This document shows, piece after piece, positions 17,084 to 25,941 of a DNA stretch of 64,000 nucleotides; within the stretch, counting starts at the first letter, position 1, and each line of letters begins with the position of its first letter. The notes beneath the pieces are model-generated. The model did no database searches, was not told where the DNA came from, and saw only the letters and a program-made list of their open reading frames with translations. The translations under genes and the position numbers were made by a program. Location of the stretch: positions 1,612,001 to 1,676,000 of the forward strand of contig NZ_LDPE01000001.1 in assembly GCF_001447995.1 (NCBI RefSeq), in the 5' to 3' direction. Origin of the DNA: Maribacter dokdonensis DSW-8 (GTDB lineage: Bacteria > Bacteroidota > Bacteroidia > Flavobacteriales > Flavobacteriaceae).

Positions 17084-18910
17084 TTATTCTAAATGGACCT
17101 TAAATTTCATTGACTCTTCCCCATTCATCTGTTTTTGAAAAATTAGCGCAAATAATTGTAATGAAAGTATATCTTCATTTCCAGTTTGCCGTTGCAATAC
17201 ATCAAACAAAAAACTATACGTTTTTAATCTATTAGGTTCAATATCAATCAATGCAATTCCATCAGCATTTCTAAGTCGATAAAAATCTAAAATTAAATCT
17301 CCACCACTCCAATTTTTAAAATCAGTTTCTGAAACACCAGCATTGTTCATTTTCAACAATAATTCCTTTTCAGAAAAATCCTCGCCTAGAACTTTTTGAA
17401 CCAATTGCCATCCACTTTTATTTAACAATGACTTTTTTAAATGTTCAGGCCAATTGTTAGGCAATAAACGCCAACGCACCAATTCCTGTAAATGTATATT
17501 TGTAAAATCGAGGTAATTGGATGATGCCAAAATAATGTCGTTCCACATTCTATCAGGAAAATTATCTCTTAGGAAATCATGCTCTTTTTTATAATTTTCA
17601 AAAAAAGAATTGAAGGAAGCTACCGAATCCAAAACTACAGTCTCTACTTCCAACTTAGATGTATTTTTTATGGTCATTAACTTATAAGCTGGCGGATAAG
17701 CAGCCAATGAAGGAGTTTGTATATTCGTTAATGTATTACCATTCTTGGTAGTTATGATACCCGTATCGTTTAAATGCATATGCCCACCCACATGTACTTT
17801 CAATCCCATATCGGCAAAAATTTCACCTACGACCTCATCGGGCACACGATGCGCTTGAAAACTATTGACACCGAATAACTGTTTCATATCATCAGTTGCT
17901 CCATCATTGAAATCGACCATAGGGTAATGACTAAACGCAATTAACGTCTTACCTAACCGATTGGCGTTTTCTACCACCTTTTCTGTCCACTCTAGCAGAT
18001 ATCGTTTATATGTCAATACTTCATTATAACCTATGCCAGAACCGTTAAACCCTTTACCATCTGATTTTGGCGTGTACACATTAGCATCTATAGCCAAAAG
18101 CCAAACACCTTCTACCGGCTCTACCAGATAACTTACGTCTGGAATTGTTTTTAACGTAGCGCTAGACGAAATTCTATTATCCAGTTTAGATGCCAATTCC
18201 GCTTTTTTAAAAGTATAGTCTTCATAATCATAAGTAGAGAAAGGAGTTTCCCAATATCTGAACTTTTGTTGCGGAAAAAAGCCATACGCTTTTAACTCTT
18301 CTAAAATCTCTTTATACCCCCACTCCGCAATTTCTTTAGCAATCACTGTAGGCTCCTCAGCTATAGTGCTCGATGTATATAAGCCTTTAGTACTCATAAT
18401 AGGTTGCAATCGACCATGTTTTGAAAGAAAATCACGTTCACCACTTTGTTTTCCAAAAGGTCTCGTGGGATCATGATTACCATTTACCATAAAAAAAGAC
18501 ACATTGTATTCCTCAGCATAATGATTCATTATTTTCTTTAAACCCTTAATATGAACAGGCTGACCATCATCACTAAAATCGCCAGGCATGGCAATAATTT
18601 TAATTCCTCTTCTGACGGCATCATCTAAAGCTGCCTGAAAAGCGAAATAATTTTCATTGAACAATCGGGTAGAATGTAATTGTGATTCCATTGACCGTAT
18701 TAAAACATTTTTACCATTCACGGTGTCTGTATACACATCAGGATTTAAATCTTCAAATTCAGGATACACATCTGCGAAATGAATATCGGCCATGAAGGCA
18801 ATTTGAACTTCGTTCCTTATAGTTTGAGAAGTACACGCCAAATGAAATAATAGAACAAAGAAAGCTGACATATAACCTTTCATACTTTTAAAATTAATTT
18901 TCATGAACAA
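17084..18910 (-). CDS. Secreted calcineurin-like metallophosphoesterase
   Basis: A 608-residue exported protein with a hydrophobic N-terminal segment (MSAFFVLLFHLACTSQ) that may be a lipoprotein signal. Metallophosphoesterase motifs are AFMADIHFAD, MPGDFSDDG, MVNGNHDPT, FSHYPMVDF and HVGGHMHLND, a complete dinuclear metal site spread over about residues 38-385. The C-terminal 200 residues form a helical extension without a recognised motif. It follows the ECF-controlled SusC/SusD pair, separated from susD by a 66-bp gap that holds a strong hairpin. Likely role: hydrolysis of a phosphate ester handled by that importer. Confidence 0.8.
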   Translation of the reverse strand: MFMKINFKSMKGYMSAFFVLLFHLACTSQTIRNEVQIAFMADIHFADVYPEFEDLNPDVYTDTVNGKNVLIRSMESQLHSTRLFNENYFAFQAALDDAVRRGIKIIAMPGDFSDDGQPVHIKGLKKIMNHYAEEYNVSFFMVNGNHDPTRPFGKQSGERDFLSKHGRLQPIMSTKGLYTSSTIAEEPTVIAKEIAEWGYKEILEELKAYGFFPQQKFRYWETPFSTYDYEDYTFKKAELASKLDNRISSSATLKTIPDVSYLVEPVEGVWLLAIDANVYTPKSDGKGFNGSGIGYNEVLTYKRYLLEWTEKVVENANRLGKTLIAFSHYPMVDFNDGATDDMKQLFGVNSFQAHRVPDEVVGEIFADMGLKVHVGGHMHLNDTGIITTKNGNTLTNIQTPSLAAYPPAYKLMTIKNTSKLEVETVVLDSVASFNSFFENYKKEHDFLRDNFPDRMWNDIILASSNYLDFTNIHLQELVRWRLLPNNWPEHLKKSLLNKSGWQLVQKVLGEDFSEKELLLKMNNAGVSETDFKNWSGGDLILDFYRLRNADGIALIDIEPNRLKTYSFLFDVLQRQTGNEDILSLQLFALIFQKQMNGEESMKFKVHLE

Positions 18911-18925
18911 TTATATATTAAAAGA

Positions 18926-18955
18926 AAACGGCAAGAATTCACATTCTTACCGTTT
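18926..18955 (-). terminator. Intercistronic hairpin between susD and the metallophosphatase
   Basis: AAACGGCAAGAAT (18926-18938) pairs with ATTCTTACCGTTT (18943-18955) with one mismatch around a 4-base loop. On the minus strand it is followed by TTTTCTTTTAAT, so it can act as a partial terminator or RNA-processing site, lowering expression of the phosphatase relative to susCD. Confidence 0.6.
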
Positions 18956-18976
18956 CCTATTAAAGCTAATTTTTGA

Positions 18977-20734
18977 TTAATACCCAGGGTTCTGCTCTAA
19001 GAAACCATCTATACCAGAAGCACCATCAACGGCACTTTGTGGAATTGGGAACAATCTATGGTTTACATCGGTATCCGTTTTTTCCGTCCAAGTATCTTCA
19101 TACTTTCCAAAACGAATTTGATCTCCTCTTCTAAACCCTTCCCAATACAGTTCAAAACCACGCTCGCGAAATAAGATATCCGTATCTACTGCAGTTAAAG
19201 GATCTGGCGTTTGTTCCGGGCGTGCCGTTCTAGAAGTTCTTACCACATTTACATCTGCCAATGCACCGGCAGCATCGCCATTTCTTAGTTTAGCTTCCGC
19301 TCGCATTAAATACACCTCGGCAAGTCTCATCAACACTAAGTCAACACTACTGTTACCATTACCATTAGGTGAGGTACGGCTGAATTGATACTTAGATGCC
19401 CTGTAGCCCGTATTATGCAAAGATCCTTCATTGGTAAAATCTATTTCCAAAGTATGATCTACGTACCCTATATCCCGAGAAGGACCATTTCCTTTTATCT
19501 GTCTTACCGGTAAAATTTTAATAGTACCGTCTTCACAGGTAAGAAACTGGCCGTCATCACCTTTTCTAGGTCCCCATTGTATACCACGAAGAATACCTCT
19601 ATCCATTTCAAAAGCAACATCTTGTACACAGTAAAAACTATCTTCGGTCTCAGTTTCCAATAATTTTTCACGCCCTTCCAAATCTGCCAGTTGAGCATCT
19701 GGCACCAAGGTATTTTTTTGATAGAAACGAGCATCTGCATCCGCAGGATCAACATCTCCATAGGCATCTACCCATGTTTGATAAAAATCTGAAGTAACCG
19801 CAGGTCCGTCAGTACCATCGGCACTAGGCCACTCAGGTCTTGGAAACATTGACCCCGCAATTGACCAATATGCCCAACGACTATGTTCCTGGGTCAATAC
19901 ACCACGTTGATCTAAAGCAAATATCAATTCTGGGTTAGAATGGTTCTCATCATTGAACAATTCAAAATACTCTGGAGATAAAGAAAAGTTTCCGGAATCT
20001 ATAATATTACTGGTGTATGTGATTACCTGGTCCATATCTGCCTGCGTGAAATTAGGCGTACCGTAAGGATCACGGTATACGGCAGCGTTCAAGTTCAATC
20101 TAGCCAAAAAACCGTATACAGCAGAACGCGACATTCTACCAGGCCCTTTATCATCATTGATCACATCAACAACAGACAACAACTCGCTCTCAATATAGTC
20201 TATGGCATCTTGGGTTCTTAAAACCTCTGAAAGCTCTTCAGATGATTCTTTTTTAAGAACAATACCCCAACTGTCTAGCAATAACATGTTCAAATACGCT
20301 CTTAAGGCTTTCATTTCATACAATGCCCCTGCCGCTTCCGCATCTCCCTCATCCGCTAATGGAGCAAGTACTTCAATGGCGGCCAAGGTTCTTGAAATAT
20401 TCGTGGTAAGCTCATTCCAACCACTAGCGACCAAATCATTAGTAGGGGTGAAATTATGGCTATGAGCCGCCAAGAACTTACCACCGTCAAACCAATCCGT
20501 TCCTCCTCTATAAGGTAGTATTGCCTCATCTGATGGTATAAGCTGTAGACCATAATAATTGGTATGCCTCCATGTCCAAGAAATATAACCGTAAGCGGGT
20601 GCAATAGCCCCACTAATCACTTCTGCCTGGGCACCTGTTAATGATTCATCTAATAATTCTTCTTCAAGATCAGTACAGCTCCATGTCAACAAAGAGACCA
20701 GAACCAGTGATGATATAATTAGTTTATTTTTCAT
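18977..20734 (-). CDS. SusD/RagB-family outer-membrane lipoprotein
   Basis: A 585-residue lipoprotein with lipobox TWSC at about residue 20 and the SusD opening TDLEEELLDESLTGAQ. The C-terminal pattern is family-typical: VLMRLAEVYLMRAEAKLRNGDAAGALADVNVVRTSR, abbreviated here to LAEVYLMRAEAKLRNGD, then ILFERGFELYWEGFRRGDQIRFGKY-like residues (ERGFELYWEGFRRGD). It starts 20 bases after its SusC partner ends. It belongs to a different SusD subfamily from the one at 8162-9715, so the two pairs in this locus are not a recent duplication and probably bind different ligands. Confidence 0.93.
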   Translation of the reverse strand: MKNKLIISSLVLVSLLTWSCTDLEEELLDESLTGAQAEVISGAIAPAYGYISWTWRHTNYYGLQLIPSDEAILPYRGGTDWFDGGKFLAAHSHNFTPTNDLVASGWNELTTNISRTLAAIEVLAPLADEGDAEAAGALYEMKALRAYLNMLLLDSWGIVLKKESSEELSEVLRTQDAIDYIESELLSVVDVINDDKGPGRMSRSAVYGFLARLNLNAAVYRDPYGTPNFTQADMDQVITYTSNIIDSGNFSLSPEYFELFNDENHSNPELIFALDQRGVLTQEHSRWAYWSIAGSMFPRPEWPSADGTDGPAVTSDFYQTWVDAYGDVDPADADARFYQKNTLVPDAQLADLEGREKLLETETEDSFYCVQDVAFEMDRGILRGIQWGPRKGDDGQFLTCEDGTIKILPVRQIKGNGPSRDIGYVDHTLEIDFTNEGSLHNTGYRASKYQFSRTSPNGNGNSSVDLVLMRLAEVYLMRAEAKLRNGDAAGALADVNVVRTSRTARPEQTPDPLTAVDTDILFRERGFELYWEGFRRGDQIRFGKYEDTWTEKTDTDVNHRLFPIPQSAVDGASGIDGFLEQNPGY

Positions 20735-20754
20735 TTTGATAGATTTTTTTTGTG

Positions 20755-23700
20755 TTAAAAGGATACATTTAAACCAAACAAGATGGTTCTTGAATTAGGG
20801 TAAGTATACCGGTCAATACCAAAAGTTTGTATACCATCTATTTCACTACCTGTGTTTACTTCTGGACTGTAGCCCGTATAATCCGTAATGATGAATAAAT
20901 TTTGACCCGTTAGCGTAAAGCGTATATCGTTCACATAATCATCTAATCCAATTTTACTGGCCAAAAGGTTGTATCCCAATGTAGCATTGTTCAGTTTTAG
21001 GTAAGCACCGTCTTCCAAATATCTGGTTGATACCTCATTGGAATTATTAACATCTTCGTTTGGAAACTGAATAGCGAAATCAGTAGTATTCAAATTTCTG
21101 CTCAATTGTCCTTTTGAGAATGAGGACATTGCGGTGTGGTTGTAAATTTTATTACCGGACACCCCATTAAAATTAAATCCTAAATCAAAATTCTTATAAT
21201 CAAAATTCAAATAGAAGGCATAGGTAAAATCTGGCAGGGCACTACCTGCAGCAATACGGTCATCATCTAAAATTTCACCGTCACCGTTTACATCTCTAAA
21301 TTGATTTAAACCGTCATCACCAATACCAATAAACTCTTTCATGTAAAAGGTACCTATAGCCTCATTGTTCAAATAACCGTTGATCGTTGCGCCAGTTTGC
21401 CCACCACCTTGTGCGGCACCGGTGGTAATAATGGCAAAAGGAGAGTCTGTAACCTCATTTTTAATGAAGGTAGCATTACCACCTACATTAAGAGAGAAGT
21501 CTTCACCGATCATTGTTCTAAAATCCAACGCAAATTCTACACCGGAGTTATGTATTTCCAAATCTTCAAGATTGGTCCATATTTTCTCGGTTGGTTGAAT
21601 AGGATCCACTCTATTGGCAAACAATACTACATCTGTAGTTACCTTATTAAAATAATCTACCGTACCCGTAATTTTATTATTCAAGAAACCATAATCCAAT
21701 CCAATATTGGTCTGGGTGGCAACTTCCCATTTTAGATTAGGATTTGCAGTACGAGCAGGTACCGTACCAAATGGATAACCATCTAATGTAGTAGCACTAT
21801 CATCTAAAGGATAGGTGTCATTATCACTTTTACTATCAATATAACTTGCCAATGACACTTTATTATCTATACCTTCTTGACTACCCGTTTGACCCCAACT
21901 AGCACGTAGCTTTAGGTTGTTTACAATGGTACTTTCTGACAGGAAATTCTCTTTACTTATATTCCAACCTAAGGCTACAGAAGGAAAATAACCGTACTTA
22001 TTGTTCTCTCCAAATTTTGAAGAACCATCTGCGCGCATGGTGGCAGTCAATAAATATTTATCTTGAAAATCATAATTTACCCTACCAAAGAAAGATTGTA
22101 ATTCATTTTTCTCTGCCGTAGAGAACAAACTAGTAGGAAATTCCTGGCTACTGATCTGATCTTGATATCTTGGATCAATACCATTATCCGCAAAACTTTG
22201 CAACTCAAATTTCTTTTGTTGGAAGAACACTTCTTGGTAAGAGTGACCAACCAAAATTGTTGCTCCATGATCTCCTTTTTCAAATGTATAGGTCAACGTG
22301 TTATCTACCTGTGTATTCTGGTTGGTAGTGATCCAACTATTTAAATACCCTTGATTTAAATCTTCTAACAAGGCATACGGTGCACGTTGTTGATCTCTAT
22401 TTGTAGAGGAATAATCTACACCCAAATTAAGTTTGTACGTTAATCCTTTTACAATCTCTACAGATGGAGAAATATTCGCCAAAATACGGTTACTATTAGA
22501 CTCATCGGCATAGATTTCATTACGTATCAATGGGTTTAACCTATTATCATCTAACAAAGTGGGTTCACCATTTGTGTATAAAGGTATTGTAGGGTTCAGC
22601 TCTAACATATCTGCAACCGTAGCACCAGCATCTGGTCTGTTGTTCAAAGTTCTAGAAGCGGATAAATTGAAATCTACATTCAACTTACCGTCCAAAGCCT
22701 TTTGATTCAAGTTCAAACGGCCAGAATATCTTTTTAAAGAACTATTGGCAAACGTACCCTCTTGATCATCAACCCCTACAGAAGCATAATAATTGAATTT
22801 ATCAGATGCCCCACCACTCATTGAAAAGTTTACGTTTTTAGAAATACCTGTTTGTGTAAGCTCATCTTGCCAATTGGTATTTGCGCCACCATCTACCAAA
22901 GTACCACCAACAGCTGGCACCTGTCTTCTGAACTCATCTGCAGAAAACACATCTATTTTATTGGCCAATGTTGCAAAAGCCGTAGAAACCGAAACATTCA
23001 TTTCCGTTTTACCGGTTTTTCCTTTTTTAGTAGTGATCACAATAACCCCATTTGCAGCACGTGCCCCATAAATAGCGGCAGCAGATGCATCTTTCAACAC
23101 ATCCATGGATTCAATATCTTGAGGATTGATGAAATTTAAAGGATTAGATGCCACACCCGTAGAAGTATTATCTATGACAAAACCATCTATTACGAACAAA
23201 GGCGAAGTACCCGATCTAAAACTACCAATACCACGAATAACAATATTTTGTGAAGCGCCAGGCTCACCACTTACCGAAGTAATGTTTACACCGGCAACTT
23301 TACCCTGTAGTAATTGACCAGGATTGGCAACTACCCCTTTATTGAAGTTTTCACTTTTAACCGATGCAATGGATCCCGTAACATCCGATCTTTTTTGCGT
23401 ACCATAGCCCACAACAACAACATCATCCAATTGCGTAGCATCTTCCACCAATTGAACAGTTATTGTGGTTTGGCCCTGCAAGGCAACTTCTTGCGTTGTA
23501 AAGCCCAAATAAGATACCTCCAATACAGCATCGCTCTTAACATCAATTGTGAAGTTACCATCAAAATCTGTTGTGACCCCGTTTAAAGTTCCCTTTTCAA
23601 GTACCGTAGCACCAACCAATGGAACACCACCCTGATCGGTAACCGTACCATTAACGGTCAAAAACTCAACCTCTACCACTCTTTTGAAAACCTTTGGTTT

Positions 23701-24048
23701 TACGGTAATAGAAATAGTGTTATTAATCCTTCTAAAGGTTAAATTGGCATCTTTGGCCATTAGCTCTAAAACGGATCGTAAAGACACGCTTTCATAAGCT
23801 ACACTATAGGTATTCTTAAGCTTACCTACTTTGCGATCGTACACAAAATTAAAATTTGTCTGATCTTCGATATTGGTTAAAATATCCAATACCGTAGCGC
23901 CTTCAACGGCGATATCCACTTTGTAATTTTCTAATTTTTGGCCCCTAAGGTCAGCTGCAAGTATGGGATTCAGCATCGCCATGATCATAAGGAGACAAAA
24001 CGTATTGAATGTCAACTTGATAAATTGTTTATTAGTTAGCAAATTCAT
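20755..24048 (-). CDS. SusC-type TonB-dependent receptor with STN signalling domain
   Basis: A 1097-residue outer-membrane transporter. Domain order: signal peptide (to about residue 31, PILAA), STN domain (about 40-112, VEGATVLDILTNIEDQTNF), carboxypeptidase-D-like domain (about 128-210), TonB-box/plug region (LDDVVVVGYGTQKRSDVTGS; IRGIGSFRSGTSPLFVIDG) and barrel ending in LFGLNVSF. The STN domain is the part that contacts a FecR anti-sigma factor, and FecR and an ECF sigma factor are encoded directly upstream. Occupied receptor should therefore activate its own transcription. SusD follows after 20 bases. Confidence 0.95.
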   Translation of the reverse strand: MNLLTNKQFIKLTFNTFCLLMIMAMLNPILAADLRGQKLENYKVDIAVEGATVLDILTNIEDQTNFNFVYDRKVGKLKNTYSVAYESVSLRSVLELMAKDANLTFRRINNTISITVKPKVFKRVVEVEFLTVNGTVTDQGGVPLVGATVLEKGTLNGVTTDFDGNFTIDVKSDAVLEVSYLGFTTQEVALQGQTTITVQLVEDATQLDDVVVVGYGTQKRSDVTGSIASVKSENFNKGVVANPGQLLQGKVAGVNITSVSGEPGASQNIVIRGIGSFRSGTSPLFVIDGFVIDNTSTGVASNPLNFINPQDIESMDVLKDASAAAIYGARAANGVIVITTKKGKTGKTEMNVSVSTAFATLANKIDVFSADEFRRQVPAVGGTLVDGGANTNWQDELTQTGISKNVNFSMSGGASDKFNYYASVGVDDQEGTFANSSLKRYSGRLNLNQKALDGKLNVDFNLSASRTLNNRPDAGATVADMLELNPTIPLYTNGEPTLLDDNRLNPLIRNEIYADESNSNRILANISPSVEIVKGLTYKLNLGVDYSSTNRDQQRAPYALLEDLNQGYLNSWITTNQNTQVDNTLTYTFEKGDHGATILVGHSYQEVFFQQKKFELQSFADNGIDPRYQDQISSQEFPTSLFSTAEKNELQSFFGRVNYDFQDKYLLTATMRADGSSKFGENNKYGYFPSVALGWNISKENFLSESTIVNNLKLRASWGQTGSQEGIDNKVSLASYIDSKSDNDTYPLDDSATTLDGYPFGTVPARTANPNLKWEVATQTNIGLDYGFLNNKITGTVDYFNKVTTDVVLFANRVDPIQPTEKIWTNLEDLEIHNSGVEFALDFRTMIGEDFSLNVGGNATFIKNEVTDSPFAIITTGAAQGGGQTGATINGYLNNEAIGTFYMKEFIGIGDDGLNQFRDVNGDGEILDDDRIAAGSALPDFTYAFYLNFDYKNFDLGFNFNGVSGNKIYNHTAMSSFSKGQLSRNLNTTDFAIQFPNEDVNNSNEVSTRYLEDGAYLKLNNATLGYNLLASKIGLDDYVNDIRFTLTGQNLFIITDYTGYSPEVNTGSEIDGIQTFGIDRYTYPNSRTILFGLNVSF

Positions 24049-24100
24049 AATTTCACATAATGTTTAATGGTTGTTTTTTATAAATAATCTTTGAATAATT

Positions 24101-24138
24101 GACAGCCTGTTTAGCTCGCCAAAGTGTTACAGGCTGTC
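24101..24138. promoter_or_regulatory. Perfect 10-bp stem hairpin between fecR and susC
   Basis: GACAGCCTGT (24101-24110) pairs perfectly with ACAGGCTGTC (24129-24138) around an 18-base loop. It lies in the 135-bp gap between the fecR stop and the susC start, so it could be a partial terminator for the sigma/anti-sigma transcript or part of the susC leader. The T-run (CTTTTTTAGG) lies on the plus-strand side, so termination in the minus direction is not obvious. Confidence 0.5.
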
Positions 24139-24183
24139 TACTTTTTTAGGTTTAGGTCTACATCATAATTGGTTTTTGGTTTG

Positions 24184-25149
24184 TTAGTCATTATCTCTAC
24201 ATTTTCCTTTGATCAGAATAGTACTGTTCTTCAAGGGTTGAAAAGACAAACCCTTTTTCACATAAGTGATACTTTCTAAAACATTGGACAAACTTTCATT
24301 ATTGAACGAAGCGGTAATATGGCAATCTAACGGCGTATCATCATGAATTACAAAAGTTACTCCGTACCACTTCTCTAAAACATCAAGTGCCTCTTTCATT
24401 GTTATATCATTCAGCGTTAAAAGTCCTTTTTGCCAATTGATCAAATTATTGGTATCAACATCGTTTTTTGAAATACTATCAGAATTTTTATGAAATACGC
24501 CCTGTTCATTGGGCAGTAAGAACACCGTATTATCCTTAGCTCCAATTTGCACTTTACCCGTAGCAACGGTTACCAAAATATCATTGCTTTTAGGGTAGGC
24601 ATTAATATTGAATGATGTGCCCAAAACCGTAGTGCTTAAATCTCCGGATTTTATGATAAAAGGTTTGGTCTTATCTTTTGCCACATTAAAAAAGGCCTCG
24701 CCCACTAAGGTGACCTCCCTGGTGTTGCCCAAAAATTTCTCTGGAAATGAAATTGTACTTCCCGAATTCAATTTTATCTCTGTACCATCAGCTAACACAA
24801 AATCTTTTCGTTGACCCCATTCTGTAGTTTCAACTATTTGTGATACAGTAACCGTCTTTTTATTTTCTGTATTTAACCCTAAATATGTTAAAACCCCTAG
24901 GTTGATTATTATCGCAATAGCTGCAGCAACTTTCACCCAAGATTTATCCGACTTTCTATTTTGCTTGTCATGTATTCTCTTCAGCAGTTTTTTCCCTACC
25001 TGTTTTCTATGATCATCATTTTTAAATACATGACCTTCTTTATTAAGCATTAGAGAAGCATCAAACTTTTCTAAAAGTTTTTCTTCTGTAGTTGTAATTG
25101 TACCATTTAGGTACTTGTTCATGAGTATTTTTACTTCTTTTTCGGTCAT
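24184..25149 (-). CDS. FecR-family anti-sigma factor
   Basis: A 321-residue inner-membrane protein. The start MTEKEVKILMNKYLNG at 25149 is preferred over an ATG at 25203 because the extra 18 residues are cysteine-rich and untypical. An N-terminal cytoplasmic sigma-binding region is followed by one membrane segment (VAAAIAIIINLGVLTYLGL, about residue 85) and a periplasmic FecR domain (ADGTEIKLNSGSTISFPEKF, VTLVGEAFFNVAKD, FIIKSGDLSTTVLGTSFNI). A DUF4974-like C-terminal domain (LTLNDITMKEALDVLEKWYGV) contacts the receptor's STN domain. It lies between the ECF sigma gene and its target susC. Confidence 0.92.
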   Translation of the reverse strand: MTEKEVKILMNKYLNGTITTTEEKLLEKFDASLMLNKEGHVFKNDDHRKQVGKKLLKRIHDKQNRKSDKSWVKVAAAIAIIINLGVLTYLGLNTENKKTVTVSQIVETTEWGQRKDFVLADGTEIKLNSGSTISFPEKFLGNTREVTLVGEAFFNVAKDKTKPFIIKSGDLSTTVLGTSFNINAYPKSNDILVTVATGKVQIGAKDNTVFLLPNEQGVFHKNSDSISKNDVDTNNLINWQKGLLTLNDITMKEALDVLEKWYGVTFVIHDDTPLDCHITASFNNESLSNVLESITYVKKGLSFQPLKNSTILIKGKCRDND

Positions 25150-25269
25150 TATACTATTGTTACAATCACAAGTACCATAACCTAAGGGGCACGCACACTC
25201 CAAAAAGCAGGCTTAATGGTTACTTAACAAAACAACGGTGTGCTTAACTTTTAGATAATGAAAAGGAAA

Positions 25270-25839
25270 CTAAAGAAAGAAAAACAAGGTTTTTGCCACG
25301 GCAAGTTCTTTTCGCAATTGGCGTAAGGCAAAAGAAATTTGGTTCTCTACGGAACGTTGGGAAATATCCAATTTATGGGCAATCTCCTTATTGTCGATAT
25401 TATTTATACGACTAAGTCTAAAAATTACCTGACATCTTTTTGGAAGGTGAGAGATGACACTATTTATTCTGGTAGATAATTCAATGACATCATCATTTTG
25501 ATCCACATCTGATGCTACAGACAATGTATGTGCAACCTCTAACTGAATCTTATTGAATTTTTGATTGCGTAAATGATTGTAACATTTATTACGAATAGAT
25601 TTATATAGGTAAGATTTTAAAAACTTGACATCCAAATCTTGTCTTCGTTGCCAAAAATCTACCCAAATATCCTGCACCACATCTTGGGCTAGACTGTCAT
25701 TCATGAGTATAGAACAAGCGTAGGAATACATTGGATCCCATAACTCTGTAAACAATATATTGAATGCTTTTTGGTCCGACTTTTTTACACGCAAAACCAA
25801 ATTTTCAATACTACCGTTATCTATTCCCTCCACTTTCAT
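25270..25839 (-). CDS. ECF RNA polymerase sigma factor (Bacteroides-expansion type)
   Basis: A 189-residue ECF sigma factor. Region 2 is LFTELWDPMYSYACSILMN... DVVQDIWVDFWQRR, and region 4 is LPKRCQVIFRLSRINNIDNKEIAHKLDISQRSVENQ with a helix-turn-helix for the -35 element. It is paired with the FecR gene 120 bases downstream and the STN-type SusC after that, the standard cell-surface signalling arrangement. It starts 102 bases after the end of the GDPD-phosphatase gene; the gap holds a TAATGTTTAC-like motif (minus strand) shared with other promoters of this locus. Confidence 0.93.
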   Translation of the reverse strand: MKVEGIDNGSIENLVLRVKKSDQKAFNILFTELWDPMYSYACSILMNDSLAQDVVQDIWVDFWQRRQDLDVKFLKSYLYKSIRNKCYNHLRNQKFNKIQLEVAHTLSVASDVDQNDDVIELSTRINSVISHLPKRCQVIFRLSRINNIDNKEIAHKLDISQRSVENQISFALRQLRKELAVAKTLFFFL

Positions 25840-25885
25840 AGTTCACAAATCTCCTATAAATTAATTGAAGTGATATTATAACATT

Positions 25886-25896
25886 GTAAACATTAG
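25886..25896 (-). promoter_or_regulatory. CTAATGTTTAC motif upstream of the ECF sigma gene
   Basis: On the minus strand this reads CTAATGTTTAC, 47 bp upstream of the sigma-factor start. Nearly the same sequence occurs upstream of the GDPD-phosphatase gene (27847-27864) and in the region upstream of the ethanolamine permease (31908-31921). It may be a shared regulatory site of this locus, but AT-rich sequence makes chance matches likely. Confidence 0.3.
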
Positions 25897-25941
25897 GTAA
25901 AATGATCTCTTTAACCTAATGAGCGGATAGTGCTCTGCAAA

